Assembly: GCA_014762625.1 (NCBI GenBank) | Contig: JABURQ010000046.1 | Span: forward strand, 1-56,097 | Origin: Planctomycetaceae bacterium | GTDB taxonomy: Bacteria; Planctomycetota; Planctomycetia; Planctomycetales; Planctomycetaceae | DNA length: 56,097 bases | Direction: 5' to 3' | Part shown: positions 9,012-18,120 of the stretch, one piece after another | How positions within the stretch are numbered: position 1 is the first letter of the stretch | Layout of the letters: every line of letters starts with the position of its first letter | The notes under the pieces: generated by a model | What the model saw: only the letters and a program-made list of their open reading frames with translations | Told to the model about the DNA's origin: nothing | The model's database searches: none | Translations under genes and position numbers: made by a program

Positions 9012-9674
9012 ATGAAAGTTGCTGTCAAAAAAGTTGTAAATTGCCTGACGTCCTTGACGATGTTGTCGTTAGCGGCTTTGTATTGGACGCTGGCGTCTCT
9101 CTGTGGAGGGACGCGGGTATTCCCTGGTTTTGCCCAGTTAATGAGTCTCTGTCCGGGATTGACCGGTGCCTATCTGCGACGTGGATTTTATCAGTGGATC
9201 CTGACCAGGTGTGAGAAGGACGTTTTTATCAGCTTCGGAACCGTTTTCTCACACCCGGGAGTGACTATGGGGGAGGCTGTCTACATCGGAGTGGGGTGTA
9301 TGATCGGCGATGTGGAATTGCAGAAAGACGTCCTGATTGGTTCCCATGTTTCAGTTATTAACGGAAGTCGCCAGCACGGCATCGAACGGCTTGACCTCCC
9401 TGTCCGTGAGCAACCGGGAGAATTTCCACGTGTCGTCATAGGTGAAGATACATGGATTGGTGATCGGGCGATTGTGATGGCCGATGTGGGACGACACTGT
9501 GTTGTCGGAGCCGGGGCGGTCGTGACGAGACCACTCAATGATTATGAGATCGCGGTCGGGAATCCCGCTCGGGTGATCGGAACCCGCAAGACTGCAGATG
9601 ATACAGAAGATGATGCGACAGAGGAGAGTGTCTCCCAGAGAGAGAAACTCCTCGACCCCTCAACTCAAGCATGA
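9012..9674 (+). CDS. Hexapeptide-repeat acyltransferase (left-handed beta-helix)
   Basis: 220-residue protein. A hydrophobic N-terminal stretch (about 10-40) is followed by imperfect hexapeptide repeats of the [LIV]-G-x4 type, for example VYIGVGCMIGDVELQKDVLI and the late run TWIGDRAIVMADVGRHCVVG ending AVGNPARVIG, the usual close of an O-acetyltransferase helix. It probably O-acetylates a sugar of the exopolysaccharide with acetyl-CoA, possibly membrane-associated through the N-terminus. The start at 9012 (MKVAVKK) is preferred over a codon at 8940, whose extra 24 residues look non-coding. The last 25 residues are acidic and probably disordered. The acceptor is unknown. Confidence 0.85.
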   Translation: MKVAVKKVVNCLTSLTMLSLAALYWTLASLCGGTRVFPGFAQLMSLCPGLTGAYLRRGFYQWILTRCEKDVFISFGTVFSHPGVTMGEAVYIGVGCMIGDVELQKDVLIGSHVSVINGSRQHGIERLDLPVREQPGEFPRVVIGEDTWIGDRAIVMADVGRHCVVGAGAVVTRPLNDYEIAVGNPARVIGTRKTADDTEDDATEESVSQREKLLDPSTQA

Positions 9675-9690
9675 AAAGATTTAGACTGAT

Positions 9691-11628
9691 ATGTGTGGTG
9701 TGACAGGAATTGTTTATCGAGATCGCAAGAGACCGGTCGATCCCGAACTCTTGCGCGGAATGGCCGACCAAATCGCCCATCGCGGCCCTGATGCTTATGG
9801 AGACTATCGACAGTTGGGAGTGGGACTGGCCCACTTGCGCTTGTCCATTATTGACCTCGATGGAGGATCGCAGCCGCTCGGGAACGAGGATGGCAAAATC
9901 CAAGTGGTGTTTAACGGTGAAATCTACAATTACCGAGCGCTTCGCAACGATCTGATTCAGCGTGGCCATCAATTTCAAACCGAGTCCGACACTGAAGTCC
10001 TCGTGCACTTGTATGAGGAATATGGTTGCGATCTGGTGCAACACTTGCGAGGGATGTTCGCCTTCGCGATTTGGGATGGCTATCGCGACCGATTGGTTCT
10101 GGCCCGTGATCGCATTGGGCAAAAACCACTGTACGTCTACCAGGATTCGGAGAAGTTTCTATTTGGGTCCGAAATCAAAGCGCTCCTCCATTATCCTGGG
10201 GTCTCACGAGAAATTGACCTGGAAGCTTTGGAAGACTATCTCGCTTTCGGAGTTGTACCGGCTCAAAAATCGATCTTTCGTTCGATTCGCAAAGTACCGC
10301 CAGCCAACTTACTTGTGATTTCACAATCAGAGTGGAATGTCTCCAAGAATCAATATTGGCAGATGCCCCCGTATCGCAAAGTCAGCGACTCCCCGGAAGT
10401 TTGGCGAGAGAGGATTCTGGAAAAATTTGAAGAGACGATCGACTTACATCGAGTTTCAGATGTGCCGGTTGGTGCTTTTCTGAGCGGTGGCTTGGACTCC
10501 AGCGCGGTCACAGCGGCATTGGCGGAGAAAACCGGAACCCCCATCACCACGTTTTCGATTGGGTTTCAGGAACGCAGTTTCAGTGAGCTCGATTACGCCA
10601 AACAGGTCTCCGAACGGTACGGGACGAATCATATTGAAGAAGTCGTGACTCCCGAAGCGGTCAGCTCGCTGGAGGAAATGGTGAAATATTACGACGAGCC
10701 CTTTGCCGACGCCTCCGCCATTCCCACCATGCATGTGTCGCGGATTGCGAGCCAACATGTCAAGGTCGTGCTCTCTGGAGATGGGGGGGATGAAGCCTTT
10801 GGTGGTTACAGTCGTTACGCTCATGATTTGAAAGAAGCTTCCGTCCGCCGACTGATTCCCTATCACCTGAGACGGTATTTTTTGCGTCCGATTGCCAAAA
10901 AATGGCCGAAGGCGGACTGGTTGCCTCGGTATCTCAGGGCGAAAACGACGTTGATGAATTTGTCGATGAATGATGCGGAGGCATATGCCAATACGATTTC
11001 CATCTTTCGCCCCCCCATACGACGTGGTTTGTTTCATCCCGATTTTCAAGAGTATTTGAATAGCTACACGCCGGAAACACAGGTCTGGAAGGGATTTGGT
11101 GTTCAGGGACAAGACGTCCTCAGCGGGATGATCTCCGCGGACATTGCGATGTTGTTGCCGGATGACTTTCTGACCAAAGTCGATCGGGCCAGCATGGCGT
11201 ACGGGCTCGAAGTGAGACCTCCGCTCGTCGATCACGAATTTCTGGAACTGACCTCCCAAATTCCCTCGTCGCTCAAAATCAAATCCGGCAGTACGAAATG
11301 GATTTTCAAGCAGGTTTGTCAGCAATGGCTCCCGGATGACATTATTCATCGTCCCAAACAAGGCTTCGAGATCCCGATTGACGACTGGTTGAGAGGTCCC
11401 TTACGAGACCTTTTTGAAGCCACCGTTCTCTCACCCAACTCGACGATCGCTCGGTACTTGAATCTCGAGACGATTCAATCCTTGTACTCGGCTCACCTGC
11501 GTCGGATCGGCCGTAATGGGCAGATGCTCTGGTCGTTGCTCGTGTTGGGAGTTTGGATGGACAATTACATGTACTCCCACCAGTTCCAATCCAAATCCAC
11601 CTCTCTCTTCGCATCGGCCCACGCATGA
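9691..11628 (+). CDS. asnB: Asparagine synthase (glutamine-hydrolysing), exopolysaccharide-locus type
   Basis: Complete 645-residue AsnB-type amidotransferase. It starts MCGVTG, so Cys2 becomes the N-terminal nucleophile. The glutaminase domain holds RGPDA and FNGEIYNYR. The PP-loop SGGLDS lies at 265-270 and SGDGGDEAFGGY follows near 365. These are the residues missing from the paralogue at 6265. The family moves glutamine ammonia to a carboxylate after ATP activation. Members in exosortase-A/PEP-CTERM loci (amidotransferase 1 group) are thought to amidate a sugar acid or related precursor rather than make asparagine. The gene ends in an ATGA overlap with the next glycosyltransferase, so translation is probably coupled. 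Confidence 0.93.
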   Translation: MCGVTGIVYRDRKRPVDPELLRGMADQIAHRGPDAYGDYRQLGVGLAHLRLSIIDLDGGSQPLGNEDGKIQVVFNGEIYNYRALRNDLIQRGHQFQTESDTEVLVHLYEEYGCDLVQHLRGMFAFAIWDGYRDRLVLARDRIGQKPLYVYQDSEKFLFGSEIKALLHYPGVSREIDLEALEDYLAFGVVPAQKSIFRSIRKVPPANLLVISQSEWNVSKNQYWQMPPYRKVSDSPEVWRERILEKFEETIDLHRVSDVPVGAFLSGGLDSSAVTAALAEKTGTPITTFSIGFQERSFSELDYAKQVSERYGTNHIEEVVTPEAVSSLEEMVKYYDEPFADASAIPTMHVSRIASQHVKVVLSGDGGDEAFGGYSRYAHDLKEASVRRLIPYHLRRYFLRPIAKKWPKADWLPRYLRAKTTLMNLSMNDAEAYANTISIFRPPIRRGLFHPDFQEYLNSYTPETQVWKGFGVQGQDVLSGMISADIAMLLPDDFLTKVDRASMAYGLEVRPPLVDHEFLELTSQIPSSLKIKSGSTKWIFKQVCQQWLPDDIIHRPKQGFEIPIDDWLRGPLRDLFEATVLSPNSTIARYLNLETIQSLYSAHLRRIGRNGQMLWSLLVLGVWMDNYMYSHQFQSKSTSLFASAHA

Positions 11629-12773
11629 ATCGAAAACCGACAATTTGCCAAGTTCTGCATAGCATGACCGTCGGCGGTGCCGAGGTCCTGGCGGATCGCC
11701 TTGCGCGTCAGTTCTCTGATTCTTTCGAGATGACATTCCTCTGTCTTGACGAAATTGGCGAATTGGGGCGAGAGCTGCAGACAGATGGTTTTACCGTTAG
11801 TTGTCTGGAACGGAAGCCGGGGGTCGATCTTGGATGCACGCGGCGTTTAGCACAACAAGCCAAGGCCATGAATGCCGATCTCCTATTGGCTCATCAATAC
11901 ACGCCATTCTTTTATTCCGCAGCGTCTCGTTTCTGGGGGGGCGGTCCTCCGCTTCTATTTGTCGAACATGGTCGCGCGGTTCCCGATTATCCACGCCCGA
12001 AACGCAAGATCTTCAATCGCTTGGCCCTCGGTCCCAAAGACCGTATTGTCGCCGTTGGCAAAGATGTCCGTCGGGCTCTTATTGAGAACGAAGGATTGTC
12101 TCCGGAACGTGTCGAAGTGATCTATAACGGCGTCGATCTGACTCCAATCTCGACTCTGGGTTCGCAGCGAGGCGAGATCAGAAGTGAGTTGGGGTATGAT
12201 GATCGGGACTTTGTGATCATCCAGGTGGCGCGACTCGATTATTTGAAAGATCATCTCACAGCGATTCGGTCGATGTCGGAGCTCATCTCAACCGTTCCCC
12301 AGGCACGTCTGTTGATTGTCGGGGAGGGACCCGAACGGTCAAAAATTGAATCCGAGATAAAATCTCTCTCGTTGGAAAAGCATGTGCGCTTGCTTGGTTT
12401 GCGTCAGGATGTCCCACGACTACTGAACTCCGCCGACGTCATGCTGCTGACCAGTATCAGTGAAGGAATTCCACTTACGTTGATTGAAGGGATGGCGGCC
12501 CGATTGCCGATCGTCTCGACTGAGGTCGGGGGGGTGACGGAAGTCGTTCAAGATGGCGTGACCGGTTTATTGGCGCCCGCTCAAAGTCCGAATGTCCTTG
12601 CCGATCAGCTTTCCCGGTTGGTCAAAGATGCCGCACTCAGAACTTCGCTGGGAGGGGCGGGAGAACAAGTGGCGCTCGAAAAGTTTTCCGAGCCCGTCAT
12701 GCACGCCCAATATGCGACTCTCTTCTCGGAAGTCATCGATCAAAAACTCATCAAGACAAATGTGGTGTCATAA
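11625..12773 (+). CDS. GT4 family glycosyltransferase
   Basis: 382-residue GT-B enzyme. The N-terminal lobe opens with the acceptor-side pattern ICQVLHSMTVGGAEVLADRL, the donor lobe has IIQVARLDYLKDH and VGEGPERS, and the EX7E motif is in SEGIPLTLIEGM, followed by GVTGLLAP. The start at 11625 overlaps the asnB stop (ATGA); the longer open frame upstream is only the asnB tail read in another frame. The gene ends at TAATG with the FemAB-like gene. The sugar is not predictable, but membership in the polysaccharide operon is clear from the spacing. Confidence 0.92.
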   Translation: MNRKPTICQVLHSMTVGGAEVLADRLARQFSDSFEMTFLCLDEIGELGRELQTDGFTVSCLERKPGVDLGCTRRLAQQAKAMNADLLLAHQYTPFFYSAASRFWGGGPPLLFVEHGRAVPDYPRPKRKIFNRLALGPKDRIVAVGKDVRRALIENEGLSPERVEVIYNGVDLTPISTLGSQRGEIRSELGYDDRDFVIIQVARLDYLKDHLTAIRSMSELISTVPQARLLIVGEGPERSKIESEIKSLSLEKHVRLLGLRQDVPRLLNSADVMLLTSISEGIPLTLIEGMAARLPIVSTEVGGVTEVVQDGVTGLLAPAQSPNVLADQLSRLVKDAALRTSLGGAGEQVALEKFSEPVMHAQYATLFSEVIDQKLIKTNVVS

Positions 12774-13912
12774 TGACTTCCCACTCCTCAATCTCTAAAT
12801 CTCCGATGAACCAAAACGCGACAAAAATATTGCCAGTGACAAATCATCGATTGGCGGATACTGGAGAGGTTCCGAGATCAGTCCTCACGTATGAGGGACC
12901 GCAAGCCGTTGAACGAATGAAGTATTGGTTTGAGGTTGAGGTTCAGAGTGGTCATCCAGTTCGCGACTTGCGCTGGCTCGAAGTCCTGCAAAACGGGCTG
13001 CAACAGATTCCCTATCTCTTGGAACTCCACGAGGGGGATCAATGTGTGGCCAAGCTCCCTCTGTCCTTCGTCAAGAGTCTTCTCTTTGGTCGTTATCTGG
13101 TCGGTCTTCCTTATTTGAATTCCGGTGGTGTCGATCTGTCGGAGCCTGAGGAAGCAGCCACATTGATCGATGCCGCGAAGGAGTTAACCGACCAACTGGA
13201 TTGTCGTTATCTGGAACTTCGACACGAGGAGGCCGTCAATCATTCCTGCTTCAATGCAGAATTGACTCAGAAGGTTCATATGAGACTTCCGCTTCCGGAC
13301 TCGGAAGAATCGATGTGGGATCAACTAAAAAGCAAGGTTCGCAGTCAGGTGCGTAAAGGGTTAAAGAACGAGTTCGAGTCGGTGTGGGGGAGAGAAGAGC
13401 TTCTGGATGATTTCTACGAGCTCTTCTGCTTACGAATGCATCAGCTAGGGACTCCCGTCTACAGTCGCAAGCTCTTTGAGTCAATTCTTCAGGTTTTCTC
13501 GGAGGATGCGGAGATTTGTTGTGTCCGGAATGGCGGTCAAACAATCGCTTCGGGGTTGTTAATTCACGGTCGAACAATCACGGAAGTCCCCAGTGCGAGT
13601 TCCCTGGTCGAATACAATTCTCAAAACGCCAATATGGTTCTGTACTGGCATCTTCTGACCCGAGCGATCGAACGGGGAAGTTCCTGTTTTGATTTCGGTC
13701 GGGCGACTCGCGAGAGTGGGACTCATCGATTTAAGAAACAATGGGGAGCCGAGGAGTCGCCGACCGCCTGGCAATATTACGTGCGTCGCGGTTCTGCGGG
13801 CGATCTGCGACCCGATTCCTCCAAAAATCAAAGACGTGTAGAGATGTGGAAGAAACTCCCGTTGTGGGTAACGAAGTGGTACGGTCCAACCATCGTCCGT
13901 GGAATTCCTTGA
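12773..13912 (+). CDS. FemAB-like GNAT-fold protein, exosortase-A/EPS-associated type
   Basis: 379-residue protein with a tandem GNAT fold like FemA/B and MprF-type aminoacyl transferases. The diagnostic C-terminal segment, near residues 300-325, reads CFDFGRATRESGTHRFKKQW, the hallmark of the FemAB subgroup found beside XrtA/PEP-CTERM genes. An internal DQLKSKVRSQVRKGLKN stretch is the usual basic segment. It may add an amino acid or acyl group to a polysaccharide or precursor, but no member's reaction is firmly known to me. It overlaps the preceding GT gene by one base (TAATG) and is 13 nt from the next, so it is co-translated with the glycosyltransferases. Confidence 0.9.
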   Translation: MTSHSSISKSPMNQNATKILPVTNHRLADTGEVPRSVLTYEGPQAVERMKYWFEVEVQSGHPVRDLRWLEVLQNGLQQIPYLLELHEGDQCVAKLPLSFVKSLLFGRYLVGLPYLNSGGVDLSEPEEAATLIDAAKELTDQLDCRYLELRHEEAVNHSCFNAELTQKVHMRLPLPDSEESMWDQLKSKVRSQVRKGLKNEFESVWGREELLDDFYELFCLRMHQLGTPVYSRKLFESILQVFSEDAEICCVRNGGQTIASGLLIHGRTITEVPSASSLVEYNSQNANMVLYWHLLTRAIERGSSCFDFGRATRESGTHRFKKQWGAEESPTAWQYYVRRGSAGDLRPDSSKNQRRVEMWKKLPLWVTKWYGPTIVRGIP

Positions 13913-13925
13913 TCGATATTGAAGC

Positions 13926-15158
13926 ATGAGAGTCAGCGAAATCCAAGAGCCATCATCCAACGATCAAGCCCTGGATCGTTCCCCGCAGCCCCCGTCCGAA
14001 CCCAATCTCCTCGTTTTTTCGGATGATTGGGGGCGGCATCCCAGTAGCTGCCAGCACCTGATGAAACAGTTGCTTCCCAGCACTCGTGTCTTATGGGTAA
14101 ACACAATTGGAATGAGGCCTCCGCGATTATCGTGGTCAACGGTGACACGCGGTTGGGAAAAAATTCAGGATTGGGCCGGTCCGCGACAGGAAGAAGACGA
14201 GCAGCTTCCCGAAAATCTGGAGGTCATCAAGCCACTCATGTGGCCCTGGATCAAGCATGGCGCCGATCGCTGGTTGAACCGTAAGCTGTTGGTCCAGCAA
14301 CTGAATAAAGTATTGGAGCGTTATGAGGGCCCCACAGTGGCCGTGACCACCATTCCTCTCGTGGCGGATCTGGTGGGAGAACTCGCGGTCGATCGTTGGG
14401 TCTATTATTGTGTCGACGATTTCGGTCAGTGGCCGGGTCTCGAACAGCAAACATTGACGACATTGGAAGAGAAGCTGATCGATCGGGTGGATACCGTTAT
14501 TGCGGCCGGAACGCATTTGCAAGAACGTTTGTCAAAGTTCCGTCCTGACGTCCAGCTCTTGCAACACGGTCTTGATCTGGAACATTGGTCCGCTCCCTCG
14601 GGGACGCGGGATTCCCAGCTGTCGGCTCTCGAAAAATCACCCAAACCCAGAGTGACGTTCTGGGGACTCATCGATCGTCGTCTCGATCTCGACTGGTTGA
14701 AAACATTGTCACAAAGCCTTGCCTCGGGGAGCATTCATCTCGTGGGGCCGCAGAATGATCCCGATCCGGAGCTTAAAAATATACCAGGACTCCATTTTCA
14801 CCCTCCGGTTGCTTACGACGACTTGCCTGCGGTGGCCGAGATGAGTGACGTCTTAATGATGCCTTACCGAGATGCTGCCGTTACGAGAGCCATGCAGCCT
14901 CTGAAGCTTCTCGAGTATCTCGCGACCGGCTTACCGGTCGTCGTTCGAGATTTACCCGCGAATCGGGAGTGGTCCGATTGTCTGGATTTGGCCGACTCCG
15001 CAGATCAGTTTTGCGAGTTGGTTCAACAGCGGCAGCAATCGGGGACGCCGATGTCACAATCAACCGCCCGCGAGCGACTTCGTCATGAGTCGTGGAGTCA
15101 CAAAGCGGAGCAGTTCCGCGAATTCATAGAAATCACTTCTGAGGAGTGCTCGCCGTGA
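13926..15158 (+). CDS. Glycosyltransferase, GT-B fold (TuaH/GT1-like)
   Basis: 410 residues. It begins with an Arg/Pro/Ser-rich tail, then LLVFSDDWGRHPSSCQHLM. A central CVDDFGQWPG motif and LQHGLDLEHW are typical of a group of bacterial glycosyltransferases like TuaH and exosortase-locus GTs. The donor lobe contains VTFWGLIDRRLDLDWL, LVGPQNDPDPEL and LEYLATGLPVVV. It acts in the cytoplasm on a membrane-bound acceptor by analogy. It follows the FemAB gene by 13 nt. No signal peptide or membrane segment is visible. Linkage and donor are not predictable. Confidence 0.88.
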   Translation: MRVSEIQEPSSNDQALDRSPQPPSEPNLLVFSDDWGRHPSSCQHLMKQLLPSTRVLWVNTIGMRPPRLSWSTVTRGWEKIQDWAGPRQEEDEQLPENLEVIKPLMWPWIKHGADRWLNRKLLVQQLNKVLERYEGPTVAVTTIPLVADLVGELAVDRWVYYCVDDFGQWPGLEQQTLTTLEEKLIDRVDTVIAAGTHLQERLSKFRPDVQLLQHGLDLEHWSAPSGTRDSQLSALEKSPKPRVTFWGLIDRRLDLDWLKTLSQSLASGSIHLVGPQNDPDPELKNIPGLHFHPPVAYDDLPAVAEMSDVLMMPYRDAAVTRAMQPLKLLEYLATGLPVVVRDLPANREWSDCLDLADSADQFCELVQQRQQSGTPMSQSTARERLRHESWSHKAEQFREFIEITSEECSP

Positions 15159-15357
15159 AACCTCTACATGTGAACAAAAGATACATCATGTCGAGCTTTC
15201 CCGAATAAAAGTTGATTTCTGAGGATGCGTGAGCAAACCTTCTGTCAGGGGCGTTCCTGCATCGTATTTCTCGCTTAATTTACTATCTTGAAAGACAAGT
15301 CCAATCAGTAGTCTTCCTGAACAGACGCAAGCAAAAACCTCAACGGTCGATCTTCCC

Positions 15358-16488
15358 ATGGTTCTACATGCGCGGGTGGTTTCGGGAGCCGGAGGTGGTC
15401 CTGAGAAGACTATCTTAAACTCGCCGCGATTTCTCACGGAACTGGGGTACCGGAGCGTTTGTGCCTACATGCATCCCCCGGATGATGTCGATTTTATGAT
15501 ATTGGAGGAGAGGGCAGCAGATGCCGGGGCCACGCTGGCTTCAATCCCCGATCAGGGTTTGAAAGACTTGTCCGTCATTCGCAAGCTTCTCAAGCTCTGT
15601 CGGGAACAGCAGGTCGATATCTGGCATGGTCACGATTACAAGAGCAATGTGCTCGGAGTGATCTTGAGCCAATTCCACCGTATGAAACTAATCACAACTG
15701 TGCACGGCTGGGTTAAGTTTACCTCGCGGACACCGTTCTATTACTGGGTCGATCGCCAGTCTCTCAAATGGTACGACGAAGTGATCTGTGTCTCGGAAGA
15801 TCTTCGGGAGACTTGCATCCAATCTGGAGTCTCTTCTGACCGTTGCCACCTCATTCATAATGCGATTGATATCGAGCAGAATTGTCGGCGACTTGCCACA
15901 TCCGAGGCCAAGCAGAATTTTGGCTGGTCCTCCGACGAGATCGTCATTGGGGCCGTGGGACGTCTCTCCGCTGAAAAAGGCTTTGATTTACTCATCCAGG
16001 CGGTGGGGGAATTGATTGACGCAGGGCACCCGTTACGGCTGGTGATCGCCGGTGAAGGGGATGCTCGTGACTCGCTCGCACAACTGATCAACCAGCAATC
16101 GGAACCAGATCGATTTCAGTTACTGGGGCATCGCAATGATATTCCGGATCTCATGCAGGCAATGGATATGTTTGCGCTCAGCAGCTACCGTGAGGGACTT
16201 CCGAACGTGGTGCTGGAAGCGATGGCGTTTGAAGTGCCTGTGGTGTCGACGAAAGTGGCCGGGATCCCTCGGCTTATCCAACATAACGAAAACGGTGTTC
16301 TGGTCGACGCTGGAAATGAAACTGAACTGCGAGAGGCGTTGTCTCGGTTAATCGAGCAACCCGCATTGCGTGAAAAACTCTCCATCGCGGGTCGGCAGAC
16401 CATTGAGCAGGAATTCAGTTTCCAGTCCCGGATGGAACAAGTGGCCGCTCTCTATGACCGACTCCTATCCCCAAATTCCCAAAATTAA
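15358..16488 (+). CDS. GT4 family glycosyltransferase
   Basis: 376-residue GT-B enzyme. The N-terminus has VVSGAGGGPEKTILNSPRFL, the glycine-rich acceptor-side loop of one GT4 group. The donor lobe carries IGAVGRLSAEKGFDLLIQA and IAGEGDARD, and EX7E lies at E279 and E287 (EGLPNVVLE). About 200 nt separate it from the previous gene. That stretch has no gene or clear promoter, so this may begin a sub-operon with the VanZ-like gene 9 nt after its stop. The start is supported by family alignment, because only a few residues precede the first strand. Confidence 0.92.
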   Translation: MVLHARVVSGAGGGPEKTILNSPRFLTELGYRSVCAYMHPPDDVDFMILEERAADAGATLASIPDQGLKDLSVIRKLLKLCREQQVDIWHGHDYKSNVLGVILSQFHRMKLITTVHGWVKFTSRTPFYYWVDRQSLKWYDEVICVSEDLRETCIQSGVSSDRCHLIHNAIDIEQNCRRLATSEAKQNFGWSSDEIVIGAVGRLSAEKGFDLLIQAVGELIDAGHPLRLVIAGEGDARDSLAQLINQQSEPDRFQLLGHRNDIPDLMQAMDMFALSSYREGLPNVVLEAMAFEVPVVSTKVAGIPRLIQHNENGVLVDAGNETELREALSRLIEQPALREKLSIAGRQTIEQEFSFQSRMEQVAALYDRLLSPNSQN

Positions 16489-16497
16489 TCGAAACTG

Positions 16498-17964
16498 ATG
16501 TCATCCCCTGTTCGTGACAACTCATTCAATCGGCAGATCATCGTTCGCTGGCGTATCGCCACGTGGAGTTATCTGGCGCTGGTGATCTATGGATCGTTGG
16601 TCCCGTTACAGTATCGCCCTCTGGACTGGGATCAGGCGGTTGACCAATTTCGGAGTATTCCTTTTCTGCAACTGGATATTCAGCATCGTGCAGACTGGGT
16701 CGCGAACATTTTACTTTTCATTCCACTCTCGTTTCTCACATATGGTTTATGGATCCGTCCCTGGTACGGGCAGTCCCGCACTGTACTGACGACGCTCTCG
16801 TTACTGGTGGGTTTATCGGCATTGGCCTGTACCATTGAATTCACTCAACAATGGTTTCCTCCTCGCACGGTTTCACAAAATGATATTGTCGCGGAAAGTC
16901 TGGGAGGACTGATCGGGTGCATTCTGTGGTTTTTGGTTGGAGATCAGGTTCGAAGTTGGTTCTCACGAGGTCATCAGGTCTTTGATTCGTTTCGGCTCGT
17001 GGAGCGAATATTACTCGTTTATACACTGGCATTCGCGGTCTACAGTGTGATGCCACTTGATTTAATCGTTTCTCTCGAAGAAATAGAACTAAAGCGAGCC
17101 CAGGGGAAAATTCAGTTCCTGCCGCACCTCCAGTGGCCACAAACGATTGAAAGCTGGAGCGCCGTCTTAATGCAGGTCTTTCTGTTTGTTCCCGTTGGGA
17201 TGTATTTCGTATTTGCCTTTGCGCGAAAATCGTTCCGCCCGGTGGTTCGTTCGAGCCTGCTGATGATGGTGGGACTGGCGTTCGGCATCGAACTCGCACA
17301 ACTTTTCGTCTATTCCCGCTTCAGTAGCGCGAACATGCTGTTGCTGAAAATGGTGGGGGGCGTGATGGGGATTGTCACGGCCCGACGGCTCCTGATCCGC
17401 AGGCAACGCTATCATGGGAAAACAAAGTCTCTGGTGCCGCCCAGAACCATTGGCGGCTTCACAGGTTACTTACTGTTGAATCTGCTCTATGCCTCTTTTC
17501 TGTGCGGCGTCTTTTGGTGGCCGCTTGAAGCCGTGGACGACAATGTCGCCTTTCAAATGCGTTGGAATCATTTCTGGCAGGTCCCCTTTACGAATTACTA
17601 TTGGGGAACGGAATTTAACGCCTTGACACAGATTCTGCAGAAACTCCTGCTGACCATGCCGATGGGGTATTTGTTTCGGGCCACGCTCCAGCGTTGTCCG
17701 GTGCCACAACATCAATTGGCACCGTTGACGGCCTGTGGAACGATCATGCTGGCTGCTTTCACGATTGTCATTGAACGGGGACAGGCCTGGTACTCCGGTC
17801 GTTATCCCGATATCACCGACAGCTTGATTTACGGTCTCGGGATGCTGACGGGTGCAGGAATCTACCAACTGCTGATCAGTCAAACATTTCTAGAAAACCG
17901 CTCGGTTTCGACCTCTCACTCCCGGGTGAAGACTTCAGAAACAGATATTGTGCGACTCGACTGA
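16498..17964 (+). CDS. Membrane protein with three VanZ-like repeats
   Basis: 488 residues, about twelve hydrophobic segments. Three successive units share the VanZ layout of a helix with LL-x2-P-x-G/S, then E-x2-Q or E-x3-Q with an aromatic, then D/N and a G-rich helix. Unit 1: NILLFIPLSFLTYG and IEFTQQWFP. Unit 2: VFLFVPVGMYF and IELAQLFVYSRFSSANMLL. Unit 3: LLTMPMGYLF and IERGQAWYSGRYPDITDSL. VanZ-type proteins are common in exosortase/EPS loci and in glycopeptide-resistance operons. In this context a structural or assembly role for polysaccharide export or lipid carriers is more likely than antibiotic resistance. The mechanism is unknown. The triple repeat is unusual. Confidence 0.82.
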   Translation: MSSPVRDNSFNRQIIVRWRIATWSYLALVIYGSLVPLQYRPLDWDQAVDQFRSIPFLQLDIQHRADWVANILLFIPLSFLTYGLWIRPWYGQSRTVLTTLSLLVGLSALACTIEFTQQWFPPRTVSQNDIVAESLGGLIGCILWFLVGDQVRSWFSRGHQVFDSFRLVERILLVYTLAFAVYSVMPLDLIVSLEEIELKRAQGKIQFLPHLQWPQTIESWSAVLMQVFLFVPVGMYFVFAFARKSFRPVVRSSLLMMVGLAFGIELAQLFVYSRFSSANMLLLKMVGGVMGIVTARRLLIRRQRYHGKTKSLVPPRTIGGFTGYLLLNLLYASFLCGVFWWPLEAVDDNVAFQMRWNHFWQVPFTNYYWGTEFNALTQILQKLLLTMPMGYLFRATLQRCPVPQHQLAPLTACGTIMLAAFTIVIERGQAWYSGRYPDITDSLIYGLGMLTGAGIYQLLISQTFLENRSVSTSHSRVKTSETDIVRLD

Positions 17965-18120
17965 CGAGTCCTCTCAGTTTCCTGGTGCTGTCGAGAACAG
18001 CGACCGGTGCCCGATGGCGCTGACCGGAAGGCTCGAATTCCACGGGACTGGGAAGACAGTGCGTCTGGATGATTTGATAAATCCTTCAAATGAAGCTCTC
18101 GATTAGATTGGAGAACGATT

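Noticed and set aside
10456-11361. 301-codon open frame on the minus strand inside asnB
   Set aside because: Antisense shadow of a complete asparagine synthase; composition is not protein-like.
16498-17964. VanZ-like protein as an antibiotic-resistance gene
   Set aside because: No vanHAX or regulatory genes are near; the exopolysaccharide context explains it better.
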